A stretch of DNA of 64,000 nucleotides, from NCBI RefSeq assembly GCF_027925025.1, contig NZ_AP027058.1, positions 1,550,001 through 1,614,000 of the forward strand, given 5' to 3'. Positions 38,565 through 47,801 of this stretch are shown here, piece by piece. The stretch's first letter is position 1, and each line of letters starts with the position of its first letter. The notes beneath the pieces were generated by a model. The model was not told the DNA's origin and made no database searches. It saw only the letters and a list, made by a program, of their open reading frames with translations. A program made the translations under genes and the position numbers. Source of the stretch: Limnohabitans sp. MORI2. Lineage in GTDB: Bacteria > Pseudomonadota > Gammaproteobacteria > Burkholderiales > Burkholderiaceae_C.

Positions 38565-40814
38565 CTACTTTCGGGAACGTCGACTCTTTGCGCCACCTTT
38601 TTTGTCAGCAGATTTACCCGAGCGCCCTGACGACGATTTAGGTTCACCACGCCCGCCCTTGCCACTGATTTTGGTGAATGCTTTTTTCACCGCTGTTTTG
38701 AAGTTCTGCATGGGCGAACCAGAAGCCTCTTTGCCATTGCGAGGCAACAGCTCATCGGCTTCACGCACCAAGCGGAAATCAATCTTGCGGCCATCCAAAT
38801 CCACACGACTCACCTGAATGCGCACGCGTGAACCAATGCCATAGCGAATGCCTGTGCGCTCACCACGCAGCTCTTGACGCATTTCATCGAAGCGGAAATA
38901 TTCGCCACCCAGCTCGGTGATGTGCACCAGGCCTTCGACGTACATAGCATCCAAGGTCACAAACAAGCCAAAGCCAGTTGCTGACGTGACCACACCGCTG
39001 TATTCCTCCCCCAGATGCTCGCGCATGTATTTGCACTTGAGCCATGCTTCCACATCGCGGCTGGCTTCATCGGCGCGACGTTCGTTAGCGCTGCAGTGCA
39101 AACCTGCAGCTTCCCAGGCTTGTTGATCTGGTGATGGCTTGGTCTTAACTGCCAATTTGCCTTCTGGTTCACGCACACGTGACGCCAAACGACGCGCCAG
39201 TTTGGCATGCGCTTCACCCGGTGTAGGCAATGCCGGCAAGGTGTATTTGCGCTTGGTCAAAATCGCTTTGATGACGCGGTGCACCAGCAAGTCGGGGTAA
39301 CGACGAATCGGACTGGTGAAGTGGGTGTACGCCTCAAACGCCAAACCAAAGTGGCCGTTGTTGTCGGGTGTGTAAACGGCCTGCGACATCGAGCGCAATA
39401 ACATCGAATGGATTTGCTGTGCGTCTGGCCGCTCTTTGGTGGCCTCTGCAATCGCTTGAAACTCCGATGGCTTTGGGTTGTCGCCCACCGTCAAACCCAC
39501 GTTTGTGGCTTTGAGGTAGCCACGCAACAAGTCAATCTTTTCGGGTGTTGGGCCTTCGTGCACACGGAATAAACCTGGGTGCTTGCTTTGCAAGATGAAA
39601 TCCGCGCTACACACGTTAGCCGCCAACATGGCCTCTTCAATCAGCTTGTGCGCATCGTTGCGCACACGAGGAATGATTTTGTCAATGCGGCCACTTTCGT
39701 CACACACGATTTGTGTTTCGGTGGTTTCAAAGTCCACTGCACCTCGCACTCGGCGCGCTTTGAGCAATGCGCCATAGACATCGTGCAAGTTGATCAAGTC
39801 TTCGATGCGGTCTTTTCGCTTAGCCGCTTCTGGGCCGCGCGTGTTCGACAAAATGGCCGCCACTTCGGTGTAGGTAAAGCGCGCATGGCTAAACATCACC
39901 GCTGGATAAAACTGATACGCCTCCACATCGCCAGAGGCACTGATGAGCATGTCGCACACCATGCACAAACGCTCGACGTCTGGGTTCAATGAACACAAAC
40001 CATTCGATAGCTTCTCGGGCAACATCGGAATCACTCGGCGCGGGAAGTACACGCTGGTGGCGCGGTCATAAGCATCCACGTCAATCGCGCTGCCGGTTTC
40101 CACATAGTTGCTCACATCGGCAATCGCCACCAACAAACGCCAGCCTTTGCCCTTGCCCACTTTGGCAGGTTCGCAATACACAGCATCGTCAAAGTCACGC
40201 GCATCTTCGCCATCGATGGTGACGAGCGGCACATCCGTCAAATCCACACGGTTCTTTTTGTCTTGTGGCCGCACTTGATCAGGCAAGCTGCGCGCCATGG
40301 CCAAGCACGCATCCGAAAACTCATAGGGCACACCGTATTTGCGCACGGCGATTTCGATTTCCATGCCTGGGTCGTCCACCTCGCCCAGCACTTCTTTGAT
40401 TCGGCCTACAGGCTGACCATACAAACTGGGTGGCTCGGTCAACTCGACCACCACCACTTGTCCCACCGCAGCTTTGGCCGTGGCACCTTTGTTGATCAAG
40501 ACATCTTGACCGTAGCGTTTGTCTTCAGGGGCCACTAACCAAACGCCACTCTCTTGCAGCAAGCGACCAATGATGGGCTGCTTGGATCGTTCCAAAATTT
40601 CAACCACGCGCCCCTCTGGTCGACCTTTGCGATCAAAGCGCACCACACGCGCTTTGACGCGATCGCGATGCAACACGGCACGCATTTCGTTAGGGGGCAA
40701 AAAGATATCAGGCGAGCCATCATCTCGTTGCACAAAGCCATGCCCATCACGGTGACCCGAGACGGTGCCGACAAACTCTTCCAGTAAACCACTGGTGTGT
40801 GCGGAATTCTTGAT
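38565..40814 (-). CDS. rnr: Ribonuclease R (probable AUC start)
   Basis: Processive 3'-5' exoribonuclease that degrades structured RNA and takes part in RNA quality control. The product, about 749 residues from the start used here, has cold-shock domains (about 10-200), the RNB catalytic domain with DGEDARDFDDAV (Asp ligands), an S1 domain (about 625-710) and a Lys/Arg/Ser/Gly-rich tail. The only canonical in-frame start before the first domain is ATG 40865, which lies inside the opposite-strand tRNA-Leu. GAGAGG (40821-40826) lies 6 bases before an in-frame ATC at 40814, followed by AAG AAT, so AUC is the best-placed start; an in-frame CTG lies further down. The gene diverges from tRNA-Leu and is convergent with nnr. 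Confidence 0.92.
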   Translation of the reverse strand: MKNSAHTSGLLEEFVGTVSGHRDGHGFVQRDDGSPDIFLPPNEMRAVLHRDRVKARVVRFDRKGRPEGRVVEILERSKQPIIGRLLQESGVWLVAPEDKRYGQDVLINKGATAKAAVGQVVVVELTEPPSLYGQPVGRIKEVLGEVDDPGMEIEIAVRKYGVPYEFSDACLAMARSLPDQVRPQDKKNRVDLTDVPLVTIDGEDARDFDDAVYCEPAKVGKGKGWRLLVAIADVSNYVETGSAIDVDAYDRATSVYFPRRVIPMLPEKLSNGLCSLNPDVERLCMVCDMLISASGDVEAYQFYPAVMFSHARFTYTEVAAILSNTRGPEAAKRKDRIEDLINLHDVYGALLKARRVRGAVDFETTETQIVCDESGRIDKIIPRVRNDAHKLIEEAMLAANVCSADFILQSKHPGLFRVHEGPTPEKIDLLRGYLKATNVGLTVGDNPKPSEFQAIAEATKERPDAQQIHSMLLRSMSQAVYTPDNNGHFGLAFEAYTHFTSPIRRYPDLLVHRVIKAILTKRKYTLPALPTPGEAHAKLARRLASRVREPEGKLAVKTKPSPDQQAWEAAGLHCSANERRADEASRDVEAWLKCKYMREHLGEEYSGVVTSATGFGLFVTLDAMYVEGLVHITELGGEYFRFDEMRQELRGERTGIRYGIGSRVRIQVSRVDLDGRKIDFRLVREADELLPRNGKEASGSPMQNFKTAVKKAFTKISGKGGRGEPKSSSGRSGKSADKKGGAKSRRSRK

Positions 40815-40819
40815 ACAAT
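40814..40819 (+). promoter_or_regulatory. -10 element for tRNA-Leu
   Basis: TACAAT 18 bases before the mature tRNA 5' end, in the context TTGATACAATG. No good -35 was seen at 16-18 bases spacing. On the opposite strand this box covers the proposed rnr start region. Confidence 0.5.
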
Positions 40820-40837
40820 GCCTCTCTTTCCTGAAAT

Positions 40838-40922
<85 letters not shown>

Positions 40923-40936
40923 ATATAAGTTAAATG

Positions 40937-40968
40937 AAAGCCACCTTTTCAGGTGGCTTTTGTTTTTT
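40937..40968 (+). terminator. Terminator after tRNA-Leu (probably bidirectional)
   Basis: Perfect 10-base stem AAAGCCACCT (40937-40946) and AGGTGGCTTT (40951-40960), TTTC loop, then a T-rich run. It also lies just after the rimO stop on the other strand, where the arm end gives a T-run too, so it may serve both transcripts. Confidence 0.85.
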
Positions 40969-40974
40969 GTAAAT

Positions 40975-42354
40975 TTAAATCGGAAGTGCGACAAGATCGT
41001 GACCGTCAGTGGCCACCACTTTGGCACGAGTGAACTCACCCACTTTGAGCACTTTGCTGAGCTTTTCAGGCGGCAAGAGCTTCACCACGCCATCAATTTC
41101 AGGCGCATCCGCATAGCTGCGCCCCACACCACCTTTGCGGCCTCCGGCAGGCGCTGAGTCGACCAACACTTGGATGGTTGAACCAATGCGGCGCTTGAGC
41201 TTGGCAATTGAGACCTCTTCTGCCACGGCCATGAAACGCGCTTGACGCTCTTCACGCACCTCTTGCGGCAACATGCCTGGAATGTCGTTGGCAGCGGCAC
41301 CGTCTACAGGGCTATAAGCAAAGCAACCTGCGCGGTCAATCTCGGCTTCGCGTACAAAGTTGAGCAAGTGCTCGAACTCTTCTTCTGTCTCACCTGGAAA
41401 GCCTGCAATGAAAGTACTGCGAATCACGATTTGCGGACACAGCTCGCGCCATCGTGCAATGCGCTCTAGGTTTTTCTCACCGCTGGCTGGACGCTTCATG
41501 CGTTTCAACACATCGGGGTGGCTGTGCTGAAACGGCACATCCAAATACGGCAACACATGACCTGTGGCCATCAACGGGATGATGTCATCAACGCTGGGGT
41601 ATGGGTACACATAGTGCAAACGTACCCAAGCGCCATAAGACTCAGCCAGCTTAGCCAAAGCTTGTGCCAGCTCTAAAGTGCGTGTTTTGATGGGTTGACC
41701 ATCAAAGAAACCTGTGACGTACTTCACATCTACGCCATAAGCCGATGTGTCTTGGCTGATCACCAACAACTCTTTCACACCACCTTCGAACAGCGCACGC
41801 GCCTCTTTGAGCACATCGCCAATCGGGCGACTCACCAAATCGCCGCGCATCGACGGAATGATGCAAAACGTGCAACGGTGGTTGCAGCCTTCGCTGATTT
41901 TCAAATACGCATAGTGCTTGGGCGTGAGCTTGACACCCGCCTCACCAAAGCTGTTGGGCACCAAGTCAATGAACGGGTCATGTGGTTTGGGCAAATGCGC
42001 ATGCACCGCATCCATCACCTCTTGTGTGGCGTGTGGTCCAGTGACCGCCAACACACTGGGATGCATCTCCATCACCAAGTTGGCGCCACCTTCTGCTTGG
42101 CGTGCGCCCAAGCAGCCTGTGACGATGACCTTGCCGTTTTCAGCCAAGGCTTCGCCAATGGTGTCGAGGCTTTCTTTCACAGCGTCATCAATGAAGCCGC
42201 AGGTGTTGACGATGACCAAATCAGCGCCGGCAAAAGTTTTAGACGTCTGATACCCCTCGGCGCTGAGTTGCGTCAAGATCAATTCAGAGTCTGTTAAAGC
42301 CTTGGGACAGCCCAAGCTCACGAAACCTACTTTTGGTGCAGTTACTTCAGTCAT
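40975..42354 (-). CDS. rimO: Ribosomal protein S12 methylthiotransferase
   Basis: Radical-SAM enzyme that methylthiolates Asp88 of ribosomal protein S12. The 459-residue product has the N-terminal methylthiotransferase domain with cysteines C16, C52 and C81 for the auxiliary cluster, the radical-SAM CxxxCxxC (C157, C161, C164 in GCNHRCTFC) and a C-terminal TRAM domain (about 390-459). [10 protein letters not shown] and the short SLGC start are typical of RimO rather than MiaB. It overlaps phaR by 4 bases. Confidence 0.95.
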   Translation of the reverse strand: MTEVTAPKVGFVSLGCPKALTDSELILTQLSAEGYQTSKTFAGADLVIVNTCGFIDDAVKESLDTIGEALAENGKVIVTGCLGARQAEGGANLVMEMHPSVLAVTGPHATQEVMDAVHAHLPKPHDPFIDLVPNSFGEAGVKLTPKHYAYLKISEGCNHRCTFCIIPSMRGDLVSRPIGDVLKEARALFEGGVKELLVISQDTSAYGVDVKYVTGFFDGQPIKTRTLELAQALAKLAESYGAWVRLHYVYPYPSVDDIIPLMATGHVLPYLDVPFQHSHPDVLKRMKRPASGEKNLERIARWRELCPQIVIRSTFIAGFPGETEEEFEHLLNFVREAEIDRAGCFAYSPVDGAAANDIPGMLPQEVREERQARFMAVAEEVSIAKLKRRIGSTIQVLVDSAPAGGRKGGVGRSYADAPEIDGVVKLLPPEKLSKVLKVGEFTRAKVVATDGHDLVALPI

Positions 42355-42797
42355 TTACGTTTCAACCCCATGACATCCATCATGTGTTCAGTTTGTTTTT
42401 GCAATTGTTCGGCGTAGCTGTTCATCAGTGTGGGCACGATGGGCAGCTGCGGCACGTTGTCCATGAACGTTTGCACGTTCTTCTCTAAGTAGGAGCCCAT
42501 GAACCCTTGCATCGAATGCCCATAAAAGCGAATGATGTTGGCCAAGACATGCTCCGTCAAAATAGGCGCGCCATCTGACTCATGCTCCAAGATGATTTGC
42601 AGCAAGATGCTGCGCGTCAGGTCATCCCCAGACTTTGCATCCACCACGCGAAATGGCGCGTGCTGCATGACCAATTGCTTGATATCCGACAACGCCACAT
42701 AGCTCGATGACGCAGTGTCATACAAGCGGCGATTGGGGTACTTCTTGATCACGCGGTCTTGCGCGTCGTCTGAAGTGCTTGATTTTTTGCTGCTCAT
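42351..42797 (-). CDS. phaR: Polyhydroxyalkanoate synthesis repressor PhaR
   Basis: DNA- and granule-binding repressor of phasin and PHB genes. The 148-residue product has the N-terminal PHB_acc_N domain ([27 protein letters not shown], about 16-45) followed by the PHB_acc region and a C-terminal helical tail. The stop overlaps the rimO start (ATGA), so the two are cotranslated. phaC and phaB are not in the window, but bdhA at 45.2 kb belongs to the same storage polymer metabolism. Confidence 0.92.
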   Translation of the reverse strand: MSSKKSSTSDDAQDRVIKKYPNRRLYDTASSSYVALSDIKQLVMQHAPFRVVDAKSGDDLTRSILLQIILEHESDGAPILTEHVLANIIRFYGHSMQGFMGSYLEKNVQTFMDNVPQLPIVPTLMNSYAEQLQKQTEHMMDVMGLKRK

Positions 42798-42822
42798 GAA
42801 GTCAGCTCCCGTTGAAAGAGAA

Positions 42823-42854
42823 AAGCCCAGAACTGTTCAAACAGTGCCGGGCTT
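42823..42854 (-). terminator. Terminator between tRNA-Val and phaR
   Basis: Interrupted hairpin: outer AAGCCC (42823-42828) with GGGCTT (42849-42854), inner ACTGT (42832-42836) with ACAGT (42841-42845) and a small internal loop. On the minus strand it continues into CTTTTCTCTTT, so it probably ends the tRNA-Val transcript ahead of phaR. Confidence 0.7.
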
Positions 42855-42868
42855 GACGGGGAACAAGA

Positions 42869-42945
42869 TGGTAGGCGCGATTGGAATCGAACCAACGACC
42901 CCCACCATGTCAAGGTGGTGCTCTAACCAACTGAGCTACGCGCCT
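42869..42945 (-). tRNA. tRNA-Val (anticodon GAC)
   Basis: A 77-base tRNA with acceptor stem AGGCGCG/CGCGCCT, D-arm GCTCAGTTGGTTAGAGC, anticodon stem CCACC/GGTGG with loop TTGACAT giving anticodon GAC (reads GUC), T-loop TTCGATT and an encoded CCA. It lies 31 bases after the relA stop on the same strand. Confidence 0.97.
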
Positions 42946-42963
42946 ACGTTGTTCGAAGCTGAA

Positions 42964-42969
42964 AGTATA
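42964..42969 (-). promoter_or_regulatory. -10 element of the tRNA-Val promoter
   Basis: TATACT on the minus strand, 18 bases before the mature tRNA-Val 5' end and only 7 bases after the relA stop. The matching -35 would lie inside the relA end and is weak, so transcription may also come from relA. Confidence 0.5.
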
Positions 42970-42976
42970 GCAGACT

Positions 42977-45172
42977 TCAACGACGCTTTGCCGTACGCAC
43001 GCCTTGAACCTCTTTGACCAAGCCCAACACCTTTTGCAAGCGACGTGAATCCCCCACCTCGACGGTGAAGGTCATCCACGCCAAATCTTTGACCGATTGG
43101 GTTTGTACGCCAATCACGTTCATCTTCTCTTTGGCAAACACTTCAGAAATGTCTCGCAACAAGCCCTGACGATCCAAAGCCTCAATATTCACATCCACGG
43201 GATAAACCAAAGCTTGCGCCGAAGCAGATTGCCCCCAGTCCACATCAATCACACGGTCGCCACTGCGCAATGCCATTTGCCGAAAATTACCGCAGTCAGC
43301 GCGGTGAATACTCACGCCTTTGCCACGGGTCACAAAACCACGAATTTCATCGGGCGGTGCGGGCTTGCAACATTTGCTGAGTTGCGTGAGCAGCGAATCA
43401 ATGCCCACCACCAACACCCCACTCTTTGAAGCTTTGTCGTTGGGCTTGGCTTTCTTCAAGCGCACATAGTCGTCCGCCACCATCGGCGCAGCAGGAGGAT
43501 TAAGCAATGTCTCAATGTTGCGCAGCGAGAACTCGTCCTTACCTACAACTTCAAACAAGGCTTCAGCCGACTTGAAACCCAACTGCGAGGCCAAGTCATC
43601 TAGCTTCATCGCCGTTTTACCCTCGCGCTGCAACAGCTTTTCGACAGCCTCGCGTCCTTTAGCCACGGTTTCTTGCATGGCTTGGGCGTTGAACCACGCG
43701 CGCACTTTTGAACGCGCACGAGAGCTAGCCAAAAAACCCAGTTCTGGATTCAACCAATCACGCGAAGGCCCGCCTTCTTTGATGGCGGTGACCTCCACCG
43801 TCTGACCATTTTTTAACTGTGTGTTCAGCGGAACCATCACACCGTCCACACGCGCACCGCGGCAGCGATGGCCAAGGTTGGTATGCAAGGTGTAGGCAAA
43901 GTCAATAGGTGTGCCGCCTTGAGGCAACTCAACAACGGCGGCATCAGGCGTAAGCACATAAATCCGATCACTCAGCGCATCGGTGGTGGCTTGGCTTTGC
44001 GCATCGGCTGATAGCTCGCGCTCCCACGCCAAGAGTTGGCGTAGCACTGCTATCTTGGCGTCATAGTCACCAGAGGCGCTCACCCCCGCATAGCCTTTTG
44101 TCCCAGCCTCTTTATAGGCCCAGTGCGCAGCCACACCGTGCTCAGCATGGTCGTGCATCTCTTGGGTACGGATTTGAATTTCAATCGGACGACCCTGTGC
44201 GTCGCGCACCACCGTGTGCAGGGACTGGTAGCCATTCGATTTGGGCTTGGCGATGTAGTCGTCAAACTCCGAATCAATCGGTACAAACTGCGTGTGTACC
44301 AAGCTAAGGGTCGCGTAGCAGTCGGGAATAGAGGGCACGACCACACGCAACGCACGCACATCAAACACGCGTGAAAAGTCGAGCGACTTACCTCGCATTT
44401 TTTTCACAATGCTGTAGATGTGCTTTGGGCGTCCAGCCACTTGCGCTGTGATACCTTGAGCTTTTAAGTCAGCCTCGAGACGCTCACGCAGCTGCACCAT
44501 GTAGTTCTCACGTTCCACGCGCTTTTCGTCAAGCAACTTGGCAATTTCACGGTAGGTCTCGGGCTCCAGAAAACGAAAAGACAAATCTTCCATTTCCCAT
44601 TTGATTTGCCATATACCCAAACGGTTGGCCAATGGCGCAAACACATGCAAAGACTCATACGCCAAACTGTGTGGCACAGGCAGCTTGCTGGCCGCATAGT
44701 GACGCAAGGTTTGCAAGCGGGAGGCCAATCGCAACAGCACCACGCGCAAATCACGCGAAAACGCCAGCAGCATCTTGCGCACGTTTTCGGTTTGCATCGC
44801 GGCCATTTGTGCGTCGGCCGCCGTGGCGCGCGCCATACGCTGCACACGGATCAAACGCGAGGTTTCAACTGACAACTCGGCATAGCTTGGGCCAAAGGCC
44901 TTGGCAATCACCTCTTCTGGCTTTTGCAAATACTCGGCGGCATACACCAAGTAGCACGCCGCTTGCATCGCCTCAGAGCCGCCAATCACGCTCAAGATCT
45001 GAGCCGTGGCATCTGCATGCGCCAGCACGTCTTCGCCCGTATCGAGTGCTGCGCCCATTAACAATGGCTGCGCAAAAGCACGCGCGCGCGTCAATGCCTC
45101 AGGCTGATCAGGCAAATCTTGCAACGTGGCGCTCAAGAGCGAGCCGCGCTGTGTTTCTCCGTTATGTTTCAT
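42977..45172 (-). CDS. relA: (p)ppGpp synthetase RelA (hydrolase-dead)
   Basis: Ribosome-associated stringent response enzyme making (p)ppGpp from ATP and GTP or GDP. The 731-residue product has the RSH layout: pseudo-hydrolase domain (about 30-190), synthetase domain (about 240-380), TGS (about 410-470), helical/zinc-finger region with CCKPAPPD and a C-terminal ACT domain (about 655-731). The hydrolase HD motif is replaced by VYAAEYL (76-82), and the synthetase loop reads EFDD (302-305), the RelA signature, rather than the RFKD of SpoT. It is therefore a monofunctional synthetase; a separate SpoT must exist elsewhere. Confidence 0.95.
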   Translation of the reverse strand: MKHNGETQRGSLLSATLQDLPDQPEALTRARAFAQPLLMGAALDTGEDVLAHADATAQILSVIGGSEAMQAACYLVYAAEYLQKPEEVIAKAFGPSYAELSVETSRLIRVQRMARATAADAQMAAMQTENVRKMLLAFSRDLRVVLLRLASRLQTLRHYAASKLPVPHSLAYESLHVFAPLANRLGIWQIKWEMEDLSFRFLEPETYREIAKLLDEKRVERENYMVQLRERLEADLKAQGITAQVAGRPKHIYSIVKKMRGKSLDFSRVFDVRALRVVVPSIPDCYATLSLVHTQFVPIDSEFDDYIAKPKSNGYQSLHTVVRDAQGRPIEIQIRTQEMHDHAEHGVAAHWAYKEAGTKGYAGVSASGDYDAKIAVLRQLLAWERELSADAQSQATTDALSDRIYVLTPDAAVVELPQGGTPIDFAYTLHTNLGHRCRGARVDGVMVPLNTQLKNGQTVEVTAIKEGGPSRDWLNPELGFLASSRARSKVRAWFNAQAMQETVAKGREAVEKLLQREGKTAMKLDDLASQLGFKSAEALFEVVGKDEFSLRNIETLLNPPAAPMVADDYVRLKKAKPNDKASKSGVLVVGIDSLLTQLSKCCKPAPPDEIRGFVTRGKGVSIHRADCGNFRQMALRSGDRVIDVDWGQSASAQALVYPVDVNIEALDRQGLLRDISEVFAKEKMNVIGVQTQSVKDLAWMTFTVEVGDSRRLQKVLGLVKEVQGVRTAKRR

Positions 45173-45234
45173 GTAAGCCGCAAAACCGCATAATGTCTAT
45201 AGGTTTCTCATCGTAATGCATGGAGTTTTCAAAA

Positions 45235-46017
45235 ATGTCAGAACGCACACTCGTCGGTAAAACAGCTTTGGTCACTGGTTCCACCAGTGGCATCGGTTTG
45301 GGTATTGCCAAAGCCTTGGCTCGTCAAGGCGCCAACATCATCCTCAACGGCTTTGGCGATGCCGAAGGTCCTAAAGCCGAAGTGTCTGCTTTGGGTGTGA
45401 ACGTCAGCTACCACGGTGCAGACATGAGTAAAGCCAACGAGATCGAAGCCATGATGAAGTTTGCAGCTGAGACGTTTGGTGGTGTCGACATCTTGGTGAA
45501 CAACGCCGGTATCCAACACGTGGCCGCTGTCGAGGATTTCCCCACCGAACGTTGGGATGCCATCATTGCCATCAACCTCAGCAGCGCCTTCCACACCTCA
45601 CGTTTGGCATTGCCTTACATGAAGCAAAAAAATTGGGGCCGCATCATCAACGTGGCATCCATTCACGGCTTGGTTGGCTCTGTTCAAAAGTCTGCCTATG
45701 TTGCAGCCAAGCACGGCATTGTGGGTTTGACCAAAGTCACAGCCTTAGAAAACGCCACCACCGGTGTGACCTGCAATGCGATTTGCCCTGGATGGGTACT
45801 CACCCCCTTGGTTCAAAAGCAAGTTGATGCCAAAGCCGCAGCGTTGGGTCTATCTAACGATGAAGCAATCAAACTCTTGCTGGGAGAAAAAGAACCCTCC
45901 ATGCAATTCACCACACCCGAAGAATTAGGTGAGTTAGCCGTATTTTTCTGTTCTGCTGCGGGTAACAACGTCCGCGGTGTTGCGTGGAATATGGATGGAG
46001 GATGGACCGCGCAATAA
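45235..46017 (+). CDS. bdhA: 3-hydroxybutyrate dehydrogenase
   Basis: Short-chain dehydrogenase that oxidises D-3-hydroxybutyrate to acetoacetate in PHB use. The 260-residue product has the Rossmann motif TGSTSGIGLGIA, NNAGIQHV, catalytic Ser in NVASIHGLVGS, Tyr/Lys in SAYVAAKHG, and the typical NAICPGWVLTPLV. GGAG lies 9 bases before ATG 45235; an in-frame ATG at 45220 would add five residues. It diverges from relA and is followed by the palindromic region and the small regulator. Confidence 0.93.
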   Translation: MSERTLVGKTALVTGSTSGIGLGIAKALARQGANIILNGFGDAEGPKAEVSALGVNVSYHGADMSKANEIEAMMKFAAETFGGVDILVNNAGIQHVAAVEDFPTERWDAIIAINLSSAFHTSRLALPYMKQKNWGRIINVASIHGLVGSVQKSAYVAAKHGIVGLTKVTALENATTGVTCNAICPGWVLTPLVQKQVDAKAAALGLSNDEAIKLLLGEKEPSMQFTTPEELGELAVFFCSAAGNNVRGVAWNMDGGWTAQ

Positions 46018-46024
46018 AAAACTC

Positions 46025-46111
46025 AGAGAGATTTGATTATTTTGTAATACTATAGTTGTAAATGTAATCATTTTTTTACTTACAATTACAACATCATAGT
46101 TAAATCTCTCT
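46025..46111. repeat. Nested inverted repeats upstream of the small HTH-like gene
   Basis: AT-rich intergenic region with an outer pair of 16-base arms (46025-46040 with 46096-46111; two G-T pairs) and an inner pair of 13-base arms (46055-46067 with 46080-46092; one mismatch). The whole segment could form a cruciform or serve as two operator-like palindromes. It lies 8 bases after the bdhA stop and 13 before the next ATG, so it can affect the end of bdhA and the start of the regulator. Confidence 0.7.
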
Positions 46112-46123
46112 TACCTTAGAGGT

Positions 46124-46540
46124 ATGACACAAACCTACCCTAAAGAAACCAGCAAATTTGCAGATCGTTTTCGCGCAGCGCTCAAAGATGCTGGCGTCCG
46201 TGTTTCTGCAACCGTCGTCGCAAACGAGTTCAACTTGCGCTATTGGGGTGAGGGTATCTCATCCCATGCGGCTCGTAATTGGCTCATGGGAGTATCCATC
46301 CCCAAGCAGGACAAACTTTTGGTTTTGTCCAAATGGCTGAAAATTTCGCCAGAAGGTTTGTTGTTTGGTACACCGCCGCCACGACCAGCGGACGAAGCAC
46401 TCACGGACGAGCGCATCAATTTGGTCGATCAACAGCTGATCTCTCGCTACTTCGCTCTGCAACCAGAACACCGTCGTGTCGTACGCGAAGTGGTCGAAGG
46501 CTTAGCGGCCTTGGGCCCCAAGCCACCTAGCAATCAATAA
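46124..46540 (+). CDS. Small putative helix-turn-helix regulator
   Basis: A 138-residue soluble protein, not recognised as a named gene. The region from about 15 to 85 ([10 protein letters not shown]...[14 protein letters not shown]...[29 protein letters not shown]) has the look of a lambda-repressor-like/XRE DNA-binding domain, with the recognition helix near SSHAARNWL; the C-terminal part (about 100-130) is a single helix. Upstream are the strong palindromes at 46025-46111, possible autoregulatory operators. AGAGG lies shortly before the ATG. Its terminator is inside the convergent ispF. A role in PHB or phage-like control would be a guess. Confidence 0.75.
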   Translation: MTQTYPKETSKFADRFRAALKDAGVRVSATVVANEFNLRYWGEGISSHAARNWLMGVSIPKQDKLLVLSKWLKISPEGLLFGTPPPRPADEALTDERINLVDQQLISRYFALQPEHRRVVREVVEGLAALGPKPPSNQ

Positions 46541-47016
46541 AGTAGCGCAACAGCGCGAGCTTCCATACTTAGGCCCTGTCCCACAGGGCCTATTTTTTCG
46601 GCCGTCTTCGCCTTCACATTCACACGCGACACATCAATCGCTATCGCATCCGCAATGCGCTGACACATGGCTGGCATATGCACGGCCAACTTGGGTGCTT
46701 GCGCAATCACGGTGCTGTCGACGTTGCCAATCTGAAAACCTGCGGCACGCACCATCGCAGCCGTCTTTTGTAGCAACACCCAAGAGTCAGCACCTTTGTA
46801 GGCTGCATCTGTGTCTGAAAAATGTCGACCAATGTCACCCAACGAAGCCGCGCCAAGCAAGGCATCGGTGATGGCGTGCAACAGCACATCGGCATCGGAG
46901 TGTCCCAGTAACCCATGCGTGTGCTCAATGCGCACACCGCCTAGGATGAGTGGACGCCCTTCGACCAAGGCATGGACATCCCAGCCTTCACCAATTCGAA
47001 ATGAGGGTACGGTCAT
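46534..47016 (-). CDS. ispF: 2-C-methyl-D-erythritol 2,4-cyclodiphosphate synthase
   Basis: Fifth step of the MEP isoprenoid route, closing the cyclodiphosphate with loss of CMP. The 160-residue product has [12 protein letters not shown] with metal ligands Asp and His, [29 protein letters not shown] and the C-terminal TTAE-like [10 protein letters not shown]. It follows ispD by about 22 bases, the usual ispDF pair. Its last seven bases overlap the convergent regulator gene. Confidence 0.97.
   Translation of the reverse strand: MTVPSFRIGEGWDVHALVEGRPLILGGVRIEHTHGLLGHSDADVLLHAITDALLGAASLGDIGRHFSDTDAAYKGADSWVLLQKTAAMVRAAGFQIGNVDSTVIAQAPKLAVHMPAMCQRIADAIAIDVSRVNVKAKTAEKIGPVGQGLSMEARAVALLY
46570..46598 (+). 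terminator. Terminator of the HTH-like gene inside ispF
   Basis: Perfect 10-base stem TAGGCCCTGT (46570-46579) and ACAGGGCCTA (46583-46592), 3-base loop and six T. It starts 30 bases after the + strand stop and lies within the C-terminal codons of ispF on the other strand. Confidence 0.88.
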
Positions 47017-47038
47017 CGTGTGTTCTTTCCATCAAGCG

Positions 47039-47749
47039 TCAATGACGCGAATTCAAAATCGCCGCCGCCAAGGCAAAGTCTTCGGGATAAGTCACCTTGA
47101 AGTTTTGCGCATTGCCAGACACAAGTCGTGGGCTCAAGCCCATCGCTTCAATCGCGCTGGCTTCGTCGGTCACGGCTGCGCCTGCATGCTCTAAAGCCTG
47201 CAACAACACGCCGATGCGAAACATTTGCGGCGTTTGTGCCAACCACTTGTCAGAGCGGTCCACCGTTTCAGCCACACGGCCATGGCTTTCAGCTTTCAAG
47301 GTATCAGCCAATTTATGAGCCAGCAAGCCTCCAACGGCATCGTCTTGGCATGCATCTATCAAAGCGTTGATTTGCTCGGGCGTCACCAAACAACGCGCCG
47401 CGTCATGCACCAACACCCAATCGGTGTCGTGTGCGCCCTGCTTTACCAATTCGCGCAGCCCCGCTAGCACGCTCTCTGCGCGCGTCGCACCACCTGTGCG
47501 CGATATCTCAAACAAAGGCTGCGGATTGGCGGCCAACACAGCAGCCATGTGCGCATCATCTGGGGCCAACACCAGCACACCTTTGGCCAGACACTGCACA
47601 CCTGCAAAGGCTTTGAGCGTGTGCACCACCATGGGCAGGCCTGCAATGGGTTGGTATTGCTTGGGTGTGGCCGTGCCCGCACGGCTGCCAAAGCCTGCAC
47701 AAGGAATGACGGCAAAAAAACGAAGAGGGCTGTGAGTGTGTAGGGGCAT
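47039..47749 (-). CDS. ispD: 2-C-methyl-D-erythritol 4-phosphate cytidylyltransferase
   Basis: Third step of the MEP route, joining CTP and MEP. The 236-residue product has the nucleotidyltransferase start FAVIPCAGFGSRAGTATPKQY (Arg and Lys of the active site), VLVHDAARCLV and TPQMFRIGVL, and ends with KVTYPEDFALA. Start ATG 47749 gives family length; the frame continues upstream into the mfd region without similarity. It diverges from mfd. Confidence 0.95.
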   Translation of the reverse strand: MPLHTHSPLRFFAVIPCAGFGSRAGTATPKQYQPIAGLPMVVHTLKAFAGVQCLAKGVLVLAPDDAHMAAVLAANPQPLFEISRTGGATRAESVLAGLRELVKQGAHDTDWVLVHDAARCLVTPEQINALIDACQDDAVGGLLAHKLADTLKAESHGRVAETVDRSDKWLAQTPQMFRIGVLLQALEHAGAAVTDEASAIEAMGLSPRLVSGNAQNFKVTYPEDFALAAAILNSRH

Positions 47750-47801
47750 TGAATAGGTTTGAGCTTTGGCAAATAGAAAGCTCGTCCCCCATTCTAAAAT
47801 C

